Part shown: positions 26,847-36,143 of the stretch, one piece after another | Layout of the letters: every line of letters starts with the position of its first letter | Numbering within the stretch: position 1 is the first letter of the stretch | Assembly (NCBI RefSeq): GCF_001552175.1 | Contig: NZ_BCQR01000033.1 | Span: 1-64,000, forward strand | From: Actinomadura kijaniata NBRC 14229 | Lineage (GTDB): Bacteria > Actinomycetota > Actinomycetes > Streptosporangiales > Streptosporangiaceae | Length of the DNA stretch: 64,000 nt | Direction of reading: 5' to 3' | Position numbers and translations under genes: made by a program | Notes under the pieces: model-generated | What the model was told of the DNA's origin: nothing | Database searches by the model: none | Seen by the model: the letters and a program-made list of their open reading frames with translations, nothing else

Positions 26847-27974
26847 TCAGGAGACCTGGCCGACGCGGTTCACGCCGCCGTGCCGACGGACGTACTCGGC
26901 GACCTCGGCGGAGCGGATCGCCTCGAACAGCAGCTTGTCCTTGGCGGGGTCCGGCAGGACGACGCTCTGCCGGCCGCGCGCGGCCGGGCCCTTGTTCGGC
27001 ACGGTCATGAACTGCACGTCGCCGGGGCGGACGCCGCGCAGGCTGAGCGCCAGCGAGCGGAGCTTCCCGGCGTCGACCGAGTCGTCCACGCTGATCGACC
27101 TGGTGAACGCCGACAGGAACCGGTCCAGCTTGAGCGGGTTGGAGACGGTCCCGCCGTCGGCGGCCTTCTTGGCCAGCGCGGCCAGGAACGCCTGCTGCCG
27201 CTTGATCCGGTCGAAGTCGCCGTTGGGCAGGTTGTAGCGCTGGCGGACGAAGCGCAGCGCGTCCTCGCCGTTGAGCTTCTGCCGGCCGGCCGGCCAGTTC
27301 TGCTTGCGGGCCGGGTCGTAGACGCTCTCCTTGATGTCGACCTCGACGCCGCCGAGCGCGTCGGTCATCGTCTTGAAGCCGGTGAAGTCGATCGCGCCGA
27401 AGTGGTCGATGCGGACGTCGGTGAGGTTCTCGACCGTCTCGATCAGCAGCCGGGGGCCGCCGTAGGAGAACGCGGCGTTGATCTTCTGGGTGCCGTGGCC
27501 GGGGATCTCGACCCACAGGTCGCGCGGGAACGAGATCACGTACGCCTTGCTGCGGTCGGCGGGCAGGTGCAGCAGCATCAGCGTGTCGGACCGCTGCTGG
27601 CCCGGCTTCCACAGGTCCTCGCCGTCCTTGCCGGTGGTGGCGGCCTTGACCCGGGTGTCGGAGCCGACCAGCAGCCAGTTCTCGGTGCCGACGGCGCTCG
27701 GGCCGGGCCGCTTGCCGGTCGGCATGGTCGAGGGCAGCCGGTCGATGTTGCCGTTGTAGGAGGACTGCCGCTGCCAGACCAGCCCCGCCAGACCCCCGAC
27801 GAGCAGCAGCAGGAACACGCCGATGGCCAGCAGCACGCGCGGCCAGCGCCGCTTCCTCGGCTTCGGCGCGCGGTCGGTCGGCCGGTCCCCGTCCTCGGGG
27901 GCGTCGGGGCCGAACAGATCCATGCCGGCGGCGGGCCGCGCCTGGTCTGCCTCAGCGGAGTCTCGGGGGGTCAT
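26847..27974 (-). CDS. LytR-CpsA-Psr family cell-wall ligase/regulator
   Basis: 375 residues. Cytoplasmic polar N-terminus, basic stop (KPRKRRWPR), one transmembrane helix (VLLAIGVFLLLLVGGLAGLVW), then the LCP domain: NWLLVGSDTR, RSDTLMLLHLPADRSKAYVISFPRDLWVEIPGHGTQKINAAFSYGGPRLLIETVENLT and LNGEDALRFVRQRYNLPNGDFDRIKRQQAFL, with the Arg/Asp residues that bind polyprenyl pyrophosphate. It should attach glycopolymers to peptidoglycan. ATG 27974 used; an in-frame GTG at 28001 is possible. Confidence 0.93.
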   Translation of the reverse strand: MTPRDSAEADQARPAAGMDLFGPDAPEDGDRPTDRAPKPRKRRWPRVLLAIGVFLLLLVGGLAGLVWQRQSSYNGNIDRLPSTMPTGKRPGPSAVGTENWLLVGSDTRVKAATTGKDGEDLWKPGQQRSDTLMLLHLPADRSKAYVISFPRDLWVEIPGHGTQKINAAFSYGGPRLLIETVENLTDVRIDHFGAIDFTGFKTMTDALGGVEVDIKESVYDPARKQNWPAGRQKLNGEDALRFVRQRYNLPNGDFDRIKRQQAFLAALAKKAADGGTVSNPLKLDRFLSAFTRSISVDDSVDAGKLRSLALSLRGVRPGDVQFMTVPNKGPAARGRQSVVLPDPAKDKLLFEAIRSAEVAEYVRRHGGVNRVGQVS

Positions 27975-28182
27975 GGCGCGGAGATTATCAGCCTGATTCA
28001 CCCCAGAAGCCCCGGTAGCATTCCGCGGCCCGTTTCCTCGTTCCCCGGGCACGCCCTTCGAGGGAGGCCCTCCGGGTCCGGGTGGACGCGGCTCCGCGTT
28101 CGCCCGTCAGGTCACCGGTCGTCGCGCGCGCCCTGCCCGGCGGGTGGCTCTCTGTTCAGGTGTCAAGAAGCGGGTCGCGCGC

Positions 28183-28917
28183 TCAGGGAGTGCGGCGGCG
28201 GAGGGTGGCGGCGCCGAGGACGAGGGCCAGCAGGACGCAGCCGGTGATGATCAGGACGTCGCGGGCCAGCCCGCCGCTGAACGTCGCCTCCCGGCTCACC
28301 CGCTGCATGGCGTCCACCGCGTAGGACAGCGGCATCACGTTGGAGATCGCCTCCAGCCAGCCCGCCATCCGGTCGCGCGGCGTGATCAGCCCGCACAGCA
28401 GCACCTGCGGCAGCACGAACGCGGGCATGAACTGCACCGCCTGGAACTCGGTGCGGGCGAACGCGCTGGCCAGCAGCCCGAGCGCCATGCCCAGCAGCGC
28501 GCCCAGCACCGAGACCAGCACCAGCGAGCCGATCGACCCGGCCAGGTCCAGGCCGAGCCAGGTCAGCGAGATCGTCAGCACCACCGCGATCTGGGCGCAG
28601 GCGACCAGCCCGAACGCCAGCGCGTAGCCGAGCAGCAGGTCGAGCTTGCCGAGCGGCGTGGTCATGAGGCGTTCCAGGGTGCCGCCGGTGCGTTCGCGCA
28701 GCGTGCCGACGCTGGCCACCACGAACATGATCACGAACGGGAACAGGCCGAGCAGCAGCGGGCCGATCCGGTCGAACATCCCCGGCGTGTCGAAGACGTA
28801 GCGCAGCAGGATCATCAGCAGGCTCGGCACGCCGACCAGGAGCCCCAGGGTGCGGTGGTCGTGCCGGAGCTGCGCCAGGATGCGCCGCGCCGTGGCAAGC
28901 GTGATCGTCAGGCTCAT
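28183..28917 (-). CDS. ABC-2 type transporter permease
   Basis: 244 residues, six hydrophobic helices. ABC-2 features: LRERTGGTLERLMTTPLGKLDLLLGYALAFG and the C-terminal VMPLSYAVDAMQRVS. Partner of the ATPase encoded 55 bp upstream. Likely exports a drug or lipid; substrate unknown. Confidence 0.9.
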   Translation of the reverse strand: MSLTITLATARRILAQLRHDHRTLGLLVGVPSLLMILLRYVFDTPGMFDRIGPLLLGLFPFVIMFVVASVGTLRERTGGTLERLMTTPLGKLDLLLGYALAFGLVACAQIAVVLTISLTWLGLDLAGSIGSLVLVSVLGALLGMALGLLASAFARTEFQAVQFMPAFVLPQVLLCGLITPRDRMAGWLEAISNVMPLSYAVDAMQRVSREATFSGGLARDVLIITGCVLLALVLGAATLRRRTP

Positions 28918-28972
28918 GGCCGTCTCCTCTCCCTCGGTGCGCCGTGGACGGCGCGGTGTGCCACCGGCCCGG

Positions 28973-29704
28973 TCATGAGGGACTCGCCGTGGTCTCGGTG
29001 ATGACGCGGAGGAAGGCGTCCTCCAGGTCGGTCGCGCCGGTGCGGGCGCGCAGGGACTCGGGCGAGCCGTCGGCCAGGATGCTCCCCTCGCGCATCAGCA
29101 GCAGCCGGTCGGTGCGCCCGGCCTCGTCCATGACGTGGCTGGACACGACGAGGGTGACGCCGCGGGCGGCCAGTTCGTGGAACAGCTCCCACAGCTCCTG
29201 CCGGAGCACCGGGTCGAGGCCGACCGTCGGCTCGTCCAGGACGAGGAGCTCGGGGGAGCCGAGCAGGGCGACCGCGAGGTTGAGGCGGTTGAGCTGGCCG
29301 CCCGACAGGGTCGCGGCGACCTGGTCGCGGTGGCGGCCGAGGCCGACCTCGTCGGTGACGCGGGCGACGTCGCTCCTGGGCGCGCCGAGGACGGCGGCGA
29401 AATAGCGCAGGTTCTCGCTGACGGACAGGTCGGTGTAGACAGCGGGTTTCTGGGTGGAGTAGCCGACGCGGCGGCGCAGCCCCGGGGACCCGGCGGGCTC
29501 GCCGAGGACGGTCACCGTTCCGCTCGCGACGATCTGCACGCCGACCAGCGCGCGCATCAACGTGGTCTTGCCGCATCCGCTCGGGCCGAGCAGGCCGATG
29601 ACGGAGCTGCGCGGCACCTCGAACGTGACACCGTGCAGCACCTCCCGGCCCCCGCGCACGACGCGCAGGTCCTGCACACTGAGCGCGGCCTCGTTTTTCA
29701 TCAT
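28973..29704 (-). CDS. ABC transporter ATP-binding protein (DrrA/CcmA-type)
   Basis: 243 residues. Walker A GPSGCGKTT, Q-loop STQKPAVY, signature LSGGQLNRLNLAVAL, Walker B LLVLDEPTVGLDP, H-loop VSSHVMDEA. C-terminal ATDLEDAFLRVI as in drug-export ATPases. Two adjacent ATG codons; no Shine-Dalgarno precedes them. The upstream bases GACTTAAATTCAACAC are unusually AT-rich and may hold the -10 box or an operator. Confidence 0.93.
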   Translation of the reverse strand: MMKNEAALSVQDLRVVRGGREVLHGVTFEVPRSSVIGLLGPSGCGKTTLMRALVGVQIVASGTVTVLGEPAGSPGLRRRVGYSTQKPAVYTDLSVSENLRYFAAVLGAPRSDVARVTDEVGLGRHRDQVAATLSGGQLNRLNLAVALLGSPELLVLDEPTVGLDPVLRQELWELFHELAARGVTLVVSSHVMDEAGRTDRLLLMREGSILADGSPESLRARTGATDLEDAFLRVITETTASPS

Positions 29705-29869
29705 GTGTTGAATTTAAGTCGCCAGGGGCTCCCGGTCAACCCCCTCGAAGCCCCGAAGACCACCATGGCCAGCCCGAAAACCCGTCCGAGACCGAAACTT
29801 TGCAGGCTCCGTGTCGTAGTGGCCTCTGATTGGCGTGGAGCGCCAGGTGGGTGGGCCTTTGCGGGGATG

Positions 29870-30120
29870 TCGCGTTAGTGCTGGGCGCGGTACGGCGAGG
29901 CCACCGAAGGTGGTCTCCCCGCGTTCTCGCCCGAGGAGATCGTGAGCTCGGCGGCGATCTCAGGCACTGCGACGCCCTCGACGCGCAGTGCCAGGGCGAA
30001 GGTGAACATGTCGCCGCCGACCGCCTTGGGACGGCCGCGGTCGACCGGCCCTCCAGGGTCTTGTCGCGGATGTGGTCATGGTCCATCCACGCTGACCGCC
30101 AGGGCCGCGAACAACAGCGC
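29870..30120 (-). pseudogene. Remnant of a serine recombinase (resolvase/invertase) C-terminus
   Basis: In one minus frame DHIRDKTLEG is readable; after a frame change the text continues GRPKAVGGDMFTFALALRV, EGVAVPEIAAELTISSGE and NAGRPPSVAS, the end of the DNA-binding domain of actinobacterial recombinase-family proteins (consensus of type HPSVASVYRALA). Catalytic serine domain is absent and the frame is broken, so this is a decayed fragment of a mobile-element recombinase. The surrounding gap (29705-30281) shows no other gene. Confidence 0.6.
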
Positions 30121-30281
30121 ACCCAGTCCGCCTGGGGTCCAGTTCCACCTTCACATTCCTGGTCGTGCCTCCCAGCGCATTAAGCGATCGCCCATCAAGC
30201 GTCAAGGACCTCCGTCTCTTTAAAAAACATCATCGTCTGCTTGAATGGGCGCGTCTTGTTCCCCCCAAGGAGTGAGTGAAA

Positions 30282-31079
30282 ATGCCCAGCTTCATGCGCA
30301 AGGCCGGTGTCCTGACCGCGACGATGGCGGCGATGGCGGCCGCGCTGATCGCTCCCGCGACCTCCGCGGCCCCTGCGGCCCAGGCCGACACCCGCTACCC
30401 GATCGGCGGTGGCACCGGGATCTTCCAGCAGTTCGTGCAGACGCCGTCGGGAGCGAAGATCAAGAGCTGTACGTTGACGGCGGTCGGCTATGACAACGCC
30501 GGCAACCTGGTGGGACTGACCAACGCGCACTGCTTCGTCGACGACGCGGGAAACAAGGTGCACGGCGACAAGGTCTACCTCGACAGGTCTCCGCACGGCA
30601 CCTTCTTCGCCCCCGCCCCGTTGCCCAGCAGCCTTGAGTTCCTCGAGGTCGGCGTGATCGGCGAGGTGACCTACATCAGCGAGGGCAACGGTTACTACAC
30701 CGGCGGTGTGGCGGGCCCCGACTACGCCGTGATCAAGTTCGACCCGACCAAGGTGGCCCCGACGAACACGGTCAACAGCCCGTCGGGCTCGGTGACCATC
30801 ACCTCACTCGGCCCCCGCCCCGCCGTCGGCACCCGCCTGTGCAAGATGGGCCACCGGACCGGAAAGACCTGCGGCAACGTCACCGGCCACGGCCCGGCCG
30901 GCATCGGCCGCTTCATCAGCGTCATCGCCACCAACGGCGGCGACTCCGGCGGCCCCGTCGTCGACGGGACCACCCTCGTCGGCAACCTCTGGGGCTTCCC
31001 CGGCCACACCTCGATCGAGTTCATCATCGGCGACATGAACGCCCGAGGCGGTGTGGGCGCAGGCTTCCACCTCGCCTGA
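30282..31079 (+). CDS. Secreted trypsin/chymotrypsin-like serine protease
   Basis: 265 residues. Signal peptide (basic MRKAG, then LTATMAAMAAALIAPATSAAPAAQA, cleavage near residue 37). Catalytic triad visible as His in GLTNAHCFVDD, Asp in AGPDYAVIKFD and Ser in ATNGGDSGGPVVDGTTLVGNLWG. Cys pairs SCTL/NAHC and LCKMGHRTGKTCG fit S1-family disulfides. No propeptide of the alpha-lytic type is seen. AAGGAG 9 nt before ATG 30282; a GTG two codons earlier is less well placed. Confidence 0.92.
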   Translation: MPSFMRKAGVLTATMAAMAAALIAPATSAAPAAQADTRYPIGGGTGIFQQFVQTPSGAKIKSCTLTAVGYDNAGNLVGLTNAHCFVDDAGNKVHGDKVYLDRSPHGTFFAPAPLPSSLEFLEVGVIGEVTYISEGNGYYTGGVAGPDYAVIKFDPTKVAPTNTVNSPSGSVTITSLGPRPAVGTRLCKMGHRTGKTCGNVTGHGPAGIGRFISVIATNGGDSGGPVVDGTTLVGNLWGFPGHTSIEFIIGDMNARGGVGAGFHLA

Positions 31080-31217
31080 CCTGCCGCCCCCGGCCCGGCG
31101 GCGCCCGCCCCCGCGGTGGGCACCGCCCGCCGTCGTGGTTCCTGGATCGCCACGTGCCGACGCGGGCCTCGCGGAGTTCGCCGCGGTGCGGGGAAAGGGA
31201 CGCCCGGAACGAGGGCG

Positions 31218-32027
31218 TCAGCCCAGGTAGCGCTGGAGGGTCGGGCCCAGCAGCTCCACCAGCTCGTCCTCGGTCAGGGAGGCGATCGGCTCGACCTTCA
31301 GGACGTAGCGCAGCATCGCCACGCCGATCATCTGGCCGACGGCGGCGTTCACGCGTTCCAGCGGGATGCCGCGCAGCTCGCTGGCGCGGGCGAACAGCGC
31401 CGACGAGACGAACTCGCGCATCATCGCGGCGGCCTTCTCGTTGGTCATGGCCGACCGCAGCATCGCCAGGATCGGCGCGCGCCCCTCGGGGTCGTCCCAG
31501 ATCCGGTGGAAGACGCGGACCATCGTCTCGCCGAGCTCCTCGCGCGGAGCGCTCATGACCACCGGCATCAGCTCGGCCGGGTCGATCGGGAAGCGCATGG
31601 CGGCGATGAACACGCCCTCCTTGCTCCCGTAGAAGTGGTGCACGAGGGCGGGGTCCACCCCGGCGGCGCGGGCAATGGCGCGCAGCGACGCCCCGTCGTA
31701 GCCCTTCTCCGCGAACAGCCCGCGGGCGGCGGCCAGGATCTCCTCGCGGGTCTCGGTGGGCCCGGGGCGGCGGCCCCGGCCCGGCGGGCGGCCGCGCCGC
31801 CGCCCGCCCTCGACCCTGGCGTCGACCTTGGCACCGACGTCCAGCGCCCCGGACGGTGCTTCGGACGGTGCCTCGCCGACCTCGACGTCCACCTTCGCGC
31901 CGACGTCCACCTTCGCGCCGGAGCCCGTCTTCGTGCCGGGATCCGTCTCCGCGCCCGCGTCCGTCCCGGCCGACGCGTCCTGGTCGCCGGTCCCGGCGGG
32001 CGGGTCGGGATGCGTCGTCTCCGTCAC
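31218..32027 (-). CDS. TetR family regulator with long low-complexity N-terminus
   Basis: 269 residues. The TetR HTH begins near residue 80: [48 protein letters not shown], followed by a TetR_C-type ligand domain. The first 75 residues are rich in Asp, Ala, Gly, Pro and Lys with internal near-repeats ([14 protein letters not shown], later [13 protein letters not shown]) and then a basic [17 protein letters not shown] start at 32027 overlaps the stop of the TIM-barrel gene (GTGA), which supports translation of the extension. Likely controls its own two-gene unit. Confidence 0.87.
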   Translation of the reverse strand: MTETTHPDPPAGTGDQDASAGTDAGAETDPGTKTGSGAKVDVGAKVDVEVGEAPSEAPSGALDVGAKVDARVEGGRRRGRPPGRGRRPGPTETREEILAAARGLFAEKGYDGASLRAIARAAGVDPALVHHFYGSKEGVFIAAMRFPIDPAELMPVVMSAPREELGETMVRVFHRIWDDPEGRAPILAMLRSAMTNEKAAAMMREFVSSALFARASELRGIPLERVNAAVGQMIGVAMLRYVLKVEPIASLTEDELVELLGPTLQRYLG

Positions 32028-32908
32028 GGCGCGCCCTTGCGGGAGACCTCGCCGCCGGCGGTGACCTCCCAGGTGCGGTCGGCGGCGGCCAGGTGCAGGC
32101 GGGCGAACGCCAGGGACTCGGCGAGCGCCTCGACGCGGTCCTCGCGGGAGTCGGAGCGGCGGGTGTTGACCTCCAGGACGATGTGGCCGCGGAAGGCGCG
32201 TTCGGCCAGGCGCTCCAGGAGGGGGCCGCAGGGCTGGTTGCCGCGGCCGGGGACCAGGTGCTCGTCCTTGTTGGTGATGCCGACGCCGTCGGCCAGGTGG
32301 ATGTGGCGGAGCCGGTCGCCGAGCTGGTCGGCCATCTCCAGGGCGTCGGACTTGGACACGGCGGTGTGCGACAGGTCCAGGGTCACGAACGGGAAGTCCT
32401 GGTCGACGGGGTTCCAGTCGGGCAGGTACATGCCCGCCTCGGCGCCGCGCGCCTTGAGGGGGAACATGTTCTCCACGCAGAACCGGACGTCGGTTTCGTC
32501 CTGCATGCGGGCCAGGCCCTCGACGAACTCGCGGGCGTACTCGCGCTGCCAGCGGAACGGCGGGTGCACCACGACGACCTCGGCCCCGAGCTCCTCGGCG
32601 ACCTCCTTGGAGCGGACCAGCTTGCCCCACGGGTCGCGGCCCCAGACGCGCTGGGTGAGCAGCAGGCAGGGCGCGTGGATCGACTTGATCGGTACCTGGT
32701 GGTAGTCCGACAGGCGGCGCAGCACGTTGAGGTCCTGCGAGGAGGCGTCGGTGGACACCATGACCTCGACGCCGTCGTAGCCGAGAAGGGCCGCGATCTC
32801 GAACGCGGCGGGCACCTTCTCCGGGTAGACCGAGGCGGTGGACAGCGTGATGGGAGCGTCCGGAACGCGGATCGCTGGTGGAACGGCGCCGTTGTGCTGC
32901 GGGGTCAA
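32024..32908 (-). CDS. Sugar phosphate isomerase/epimerase-like TIM-barrel protein
   Basis: 294 residues, AP-endonuclease-2/xylose-isomerase-like fold: [101 protein letters not shown], the usual Glu/Asp/His metal positions. Substrate unknown. TTG start at 32908 with GAGGGAG just upstream; no other start gives the first strand. Coupled to the TetR gene. Confidence 0.85.
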   Translation of the reverse strand: MTPQHNGAVPPAIRVPDAPITLSTASVYPEKVPAAFEIAALLGYDGVEVMVSTDASSQDLNVLRRLSDYHQVPIKSIHAPCLLLTQRVWGRDPWGKLVRSKEVAEELGAEVVVVHPPFRWQREYAREFVEGLARMQDETDVRFCVENMFPLKARGAEAGMYLPDWNPVDQDFPFVTLDLSHTAVSKSDALEMADQLGDRLRHIHLADGVGITNKDEHLVPGRGNQPCGPLLERLAERAFRGHIVLEVNTRRSDSREDRVEALAESLAFARLHLAAADRTWEVTAGGEVSRKGAP

Positions 32909-33071
32909 GGCTCCCTCGCGGTGGTCGCTCGGCAGTGTCGGGGCGCTCGCCGCCCGGCGGGCCCGCGATGGTCGTTCCCGCTACGGCGGCGCTACGCAAC
33001 GGAAAGCCTATGCGCCCGCGACGGCGAAGAAACCCTCACCCCCGAGTGATCCTCATTTCTTGACGTGGGCG

Positions 33072-33788
33072 ATGACTACTCTCTGTTCCGTGGTCGAGAT
33101 CGCGCCCGGAGCCGTGCCCAGCCCCAACATCTGGAACTCCCCCCAGGTCTATGAGATCGAGAATCGCGCCGTGGACCCCGACGGCGTCCTCGAACCGGCG
33201 ATGTGGGCGCTGCGCCCGTGGGACGGCGCGACGGTGCTGGATCTGGGGTGCGGCACCGGCTTCCACCTGCCGGCGTTCGCGCGGAAGGCCGCGCGTGTGG
33301 TGGGTGTGGAGCCGCACGCGGGGCTGGCTGCGGCCGCGCGGCGGCGGACCGCGGGGCTACCGAACGTCACCGTTCGTGTCGGCGCGGCGCAGGCGCTTCC
33401 GCTTCCGGACAGTTCGGTGGACGTCGTGCACGTGCGGTGGGCGTACTTCTTCGGGCCGGGCTGCGAGCCGGGGCTGGCCGAGCTGGACCGGGTGCTGCGG
33501 CGCGGCGGGGCGGCGTTCGTGATCGACAACGACGCCACGCGGTCGACGTTCGGACGGTGGTTCCGGCGCGGGCTGCCGTCGTACGACCCGGCGGCGGTAG
33601 AGCGGTTCTGGGCGCGGCAGGGGTTCCGGCGCGAACCGTTGACGATCAGGTGGGCGTTCGGGAGCCGGGCGGACTTCGCGGCCGTGCTGAGGATCGAGTT
33701 CCCCGAGGCGCTGGCCGAGGAGTTCCTGGCCGAGGAGCCGGGGCTGGAGATCGACTACGCGGTCAACCTGTGGTGGCGGTACTACTGA
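33072..33788 (+). CDS. Class I SAM-dependent methyltransferase
   Basis: 238 residues. SAM motif I VLDLGCGTGFHLPAFA, followed by VVGVEPHAGLAAAAR, motif at AQALPLPDSSVDVVHVRWAYFFGPG and LAELDRVLRRGGAAFVIDND (methyltransferase-11 type). The C-terminal WAFGSRADFAAVLRIEFPEALAEEFLAEEPGLEIDYAVNLWWRYY resembles actinobacterial proteins of unknown substrate. ATG 33072; no strong SD, so the start may be leaderless or a few codons off. Confidence 0.87.
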   Translation: MTTLCSVVEIAPGAVPSPNIWNSPQVYEIENRAVDPDGVLEPAMWALRPWDGATVLDLGCGTGFHLPAFARKAARVVGVEPHAGLAAAARRRTAGLPNVTVRVGAAQALPLPDSSVDVVHVRWAYFFGPGCEPGLAELDRVLRRGGAAFVIDNDATRSTFGRWFRRGLPSYDPAAVERFWARQGFRREPLTIRWAFGSRADFAAVLRIEFPEALAEEFLAEEPGLEIDYAVNLWWRYY

Positions 33789-33926
33789 CGGAAATGACTG
33801 GTGGGTCACATCCGTGGGGACCCACTGGCCACTACTGGACTCCCTATACAACAATTGTCCGACTCATGGCTTTTGCGCCGTGCCGGGCGGGGCCCGGCAC
33901 GGCACCCGCGACAGGGGAGGTCGGAC

Positions 33927-35003
33927 ATGGGACGTGCCGCCAGGACGAGCCGCAACATCCTCGCCGTGACCGCGCTCGGCGCGGGCACCGGGGCCGCGCT
34001 GGGCGGGGCCGGGCTGCTCGCCCAGCGGCGCGCCGTGCGGCGGCTCCGGCTGCGGCCCGACCCCTACGCGGGCGAGCCGTTCGGCGCGCTGCGCGGGCGT
34101 CCGGTGGCGGTGCGCGCCGACGACGGCACCCGCCTGTACGCCGAGATCGACGACGCGGACCGCACCGACCTGGCGGTGGTGTTCTCGCACGGCTGGACCC
34201 TGACCCAGGACTCCTGGCACTTCCAGCGCCGGGCGCTGCGGGGGCTGGGCCGGCTGGTGTTCTGGGACCAGCGCGGGCACGGGCGCTCCGACGGCGGGGC
34301 GCGCGACGAGTACGGGCTGCCGCGCCTGGCGCACGACCTGAAGGCCGTGATCGACCAGACCGTGCCCGAGGACACGCCGGTGGTGCTGGTCGGGCACTCG
34401 ATGGGCGGCATGACGACCATGCGGTTCGCCGACGAGTACCCCGAGCTGATCGGCCGCAAGGTGGTCGCGGTCGGGCTGCTGTGCACCTCCTCCGGCGGGC
34501 TCGGGCAGGCCACGCTGGGGCTCCCGGCGGCGCTGGCGCGGGTCACCCAGCGGGTGGTGCCGCGCGCGCTGCGGGCCGTCGGGGCGGGCGCGACGGCGAT
34601 CGAACGGGTGCGCCACCTGGGCCGGACCGGGACGATGCTGTTCGAGGACCTGGTGGCGTTCGGGCCGGACGCCAGCCCGGCGGCGGTCGCGTTCGCCGAG
34701 CAGATGGCGGCCGAGACCCGGATGGACGCGCTGATCGACTTCTTCCACTCGATGATCACTCATGAGGTGATCAGCGACTGCGCCACGCTCGGCGAGGTGG
34801 ACACGCTGGTCATCGGCGCGGAGAACGACATGCTCACCCCCGTCGCGCACAGCGCGAAGATCGCCGACTGCGTGCCGTCGGCCCGGCTGGAGGTCATCCC
34901 GGTGTCGGGGCACATGGCGATGCTGGAGCGGCCGAGCGTCGTCTCGGACCATCTCGGCGACCTGATCGAACGCGCCCGCAAGTCGCTGGAGGCCCCGGCC
35001 TAG
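33927..35003 (+). CDS. Alpha/beta-fold hydrolase, membrane-attached
   Basis: 358 residues. An N-terminal Ala/Gly hydrophobic helix (ILAVTALGAGTGAALGGAGLLA) precedes the hydrolase domain: FSHGWTLTQDSWHFQ, DQRGHGRSDGG, nucleophile elbow VLVGHSMGGMTTM, catalytic Asp in VIGAENDMLTPVAHS and His in PVSGHMAMLERP. ATG 33927 has GGGGAGG 6 nt upstream. Ends in a 4-bp stop-codon overlap with the convergent SGNH gene (CTAG). Confidence 0.88.
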   Translation: MGRAARTSRNILAVTALGAGTGAALGGAGLLAQRRAVRRLRLRPDPYAGEPFGALRGRPVAVRADDGTRLYAEIDDADRTDLAVVFSHGWTLTQDSWHFQRRALRGLGRLVFWDQRGHGRSDGGARDEYGLPRLAHDLKAVIDQTVPEDTPVVLVGHSMGGMTTMRFADEYPELIGRKVVAVGLLCTSSGGLGQATLGLPAALARVTQRVVPRALRAVGAGATAIERVRHLGRTGTMLFEDLVAFGPDASPAAVAFAEQMAAETRMDALIDFFHSMITHEVISDCATLGEVDTLVIGAENDMLTPVAHSAKIADCVPSARLEVIPVSGHMAMLERPSVVSDHLGDLIERARKSLEAPA

Positions 35004-35944
35004 ACGTCGCGGGAGGCGTTCAGCGCCTTCACGACCCGGTCGGCGACCTCGCGCATCCCGGCGGCGTTCGGGTGGATGGGCGCGGCCGGCGAGGTGAGGA
35101 CGATGCCCTCGACCCACTTGCGGTCGGAGGCGGCGCACATGTCGTGGCCGAGCCCGTTCTCGTAGGCGTCGACGAACGTGGCGCCGCTCGCCTTCGCCTG
35201 CTCGGCGAGCATGGCGTTCAGGCGGCGCTCGACGCCGTCCAGGAACGCCAGGTCGCCCTGCGCGATCGGCACCACCGGCCAGCAGCCGGGGCGCTCGGGC
35301 ACCAGCCGCAGGTAGCCCACGACCAGCACCTTCGCCTGCGGGGCCCGGGTGCGGATCCCGTTCAGGACGGCGGCGACCTTCGGCGTGGTCTCCTTGATCC
35401 GCTGGTCGATCGTGGTGCCGTAGCGGGCGGTGCACGGCGCGCCGAGGGGGTTGGTCGCGCTCGCCAGGCCGCAGCCGATCGAGATCTCGCCGAAGCCGAT
35501 GTCGTTGCCGCCGATCCCCACGGTGACCAGCGAGGTGTCGGCGGTGACGGCGCTGAGCTGGGGCGGGTTGACGCCGAGCGGGGTGCGCTGCGAGGCGGTC
35601 ATGTCGGTCGTCTTCGCGCCGCTGCAACTGACGTCGGTCAGCCTGGCCTTGACGCGCTCAGCGACCAGGGACGGATAGTTGCGGTTGGAACGCATGCAGC
35701 CCGCCGGGGTGCCGTGCTGCTTCGGGATGAGCGGACCCGCGGTGAACGAGTCGCCGAGCGCCACATAGCGCTCCCCCTCCCAGCGCGCCGCCGTACCGCC
35801 CGCCGACACCGTGCCGCCCACCGACACCGCGCCGCCCGCGGCCGCCGCGCTGCCCGCGACCGCCGCGTTGCCCGCGACCGCCGAGGCCGCCAACGTCAAC
35901 GACGCCGCCCCGAGCCCCAGAACCTTCTTCACCCGCATGACCAT
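35000..35944 (-). CDS. Secreted SGNH/GDSL hydrolase (lipase-like)
   Basis: 314 residues. Signal peptide with MRVKKVLGLGAASLTLAASAVAG. Blocks of the SGNH family: block I YVALGDSFTAGP, block II TVGIGGNDIGFGE, block III-type YLRLVPERPGCWP, block V SPAAPIHPNAAGMREVADRV. Six or more cysteines fit the disulfide pattern of Streptomyces-type esterases (GDS motif, Cys-rich). ATG 35944 or 35938; AGAGGA lies between the usual distances for both. Confidence 0.9.
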   Translation of the reverse strand: MVMRVKKVLGLGAASLTLAASAVAGNAAVAGSAAAAGGAVSVGGTVSAGGTAARWEGERYVALGDSFTAGPLIPKQHGTPAGCMRSNRNYPSLVAERVKARLTDVSCSGAKTTDMTASQRTPLGVNPPQLSAVTADTSLVTVGIGGNDIGFGEISIGCGLASATNPLGAPCTARYGTTIDQRIKETTPKVAAVLNGIRTRAPQAKVLVVGYLRLVPERPGCWPVVPIAQGDLAFLDGVERRLNAMLAEQAKASGATFVDAYENGLGHDMCAASDRKWVEGIVLTSPAAPIHPNAAGMREVADRVVKALNASRDV

Positions 35945-36143
35945 CGGTCCTCTCCGCCGGAGCCGCGCCGCGCACAGGGCCTTCCCTGAGCAGACAACCG
36001 GTACCGACGCTTGGTCAACATAGGTGTCCAAAGCTGGCCGTCACCACTCGAACACCAGAAGTAACGCAGGTTTTGCCTGGTCGCCACGGTTCCTCGGTTC
36101 CGGGCGGCGCGAACTGTCGGTGGCGCGGCCTACCCTTCCGGTC

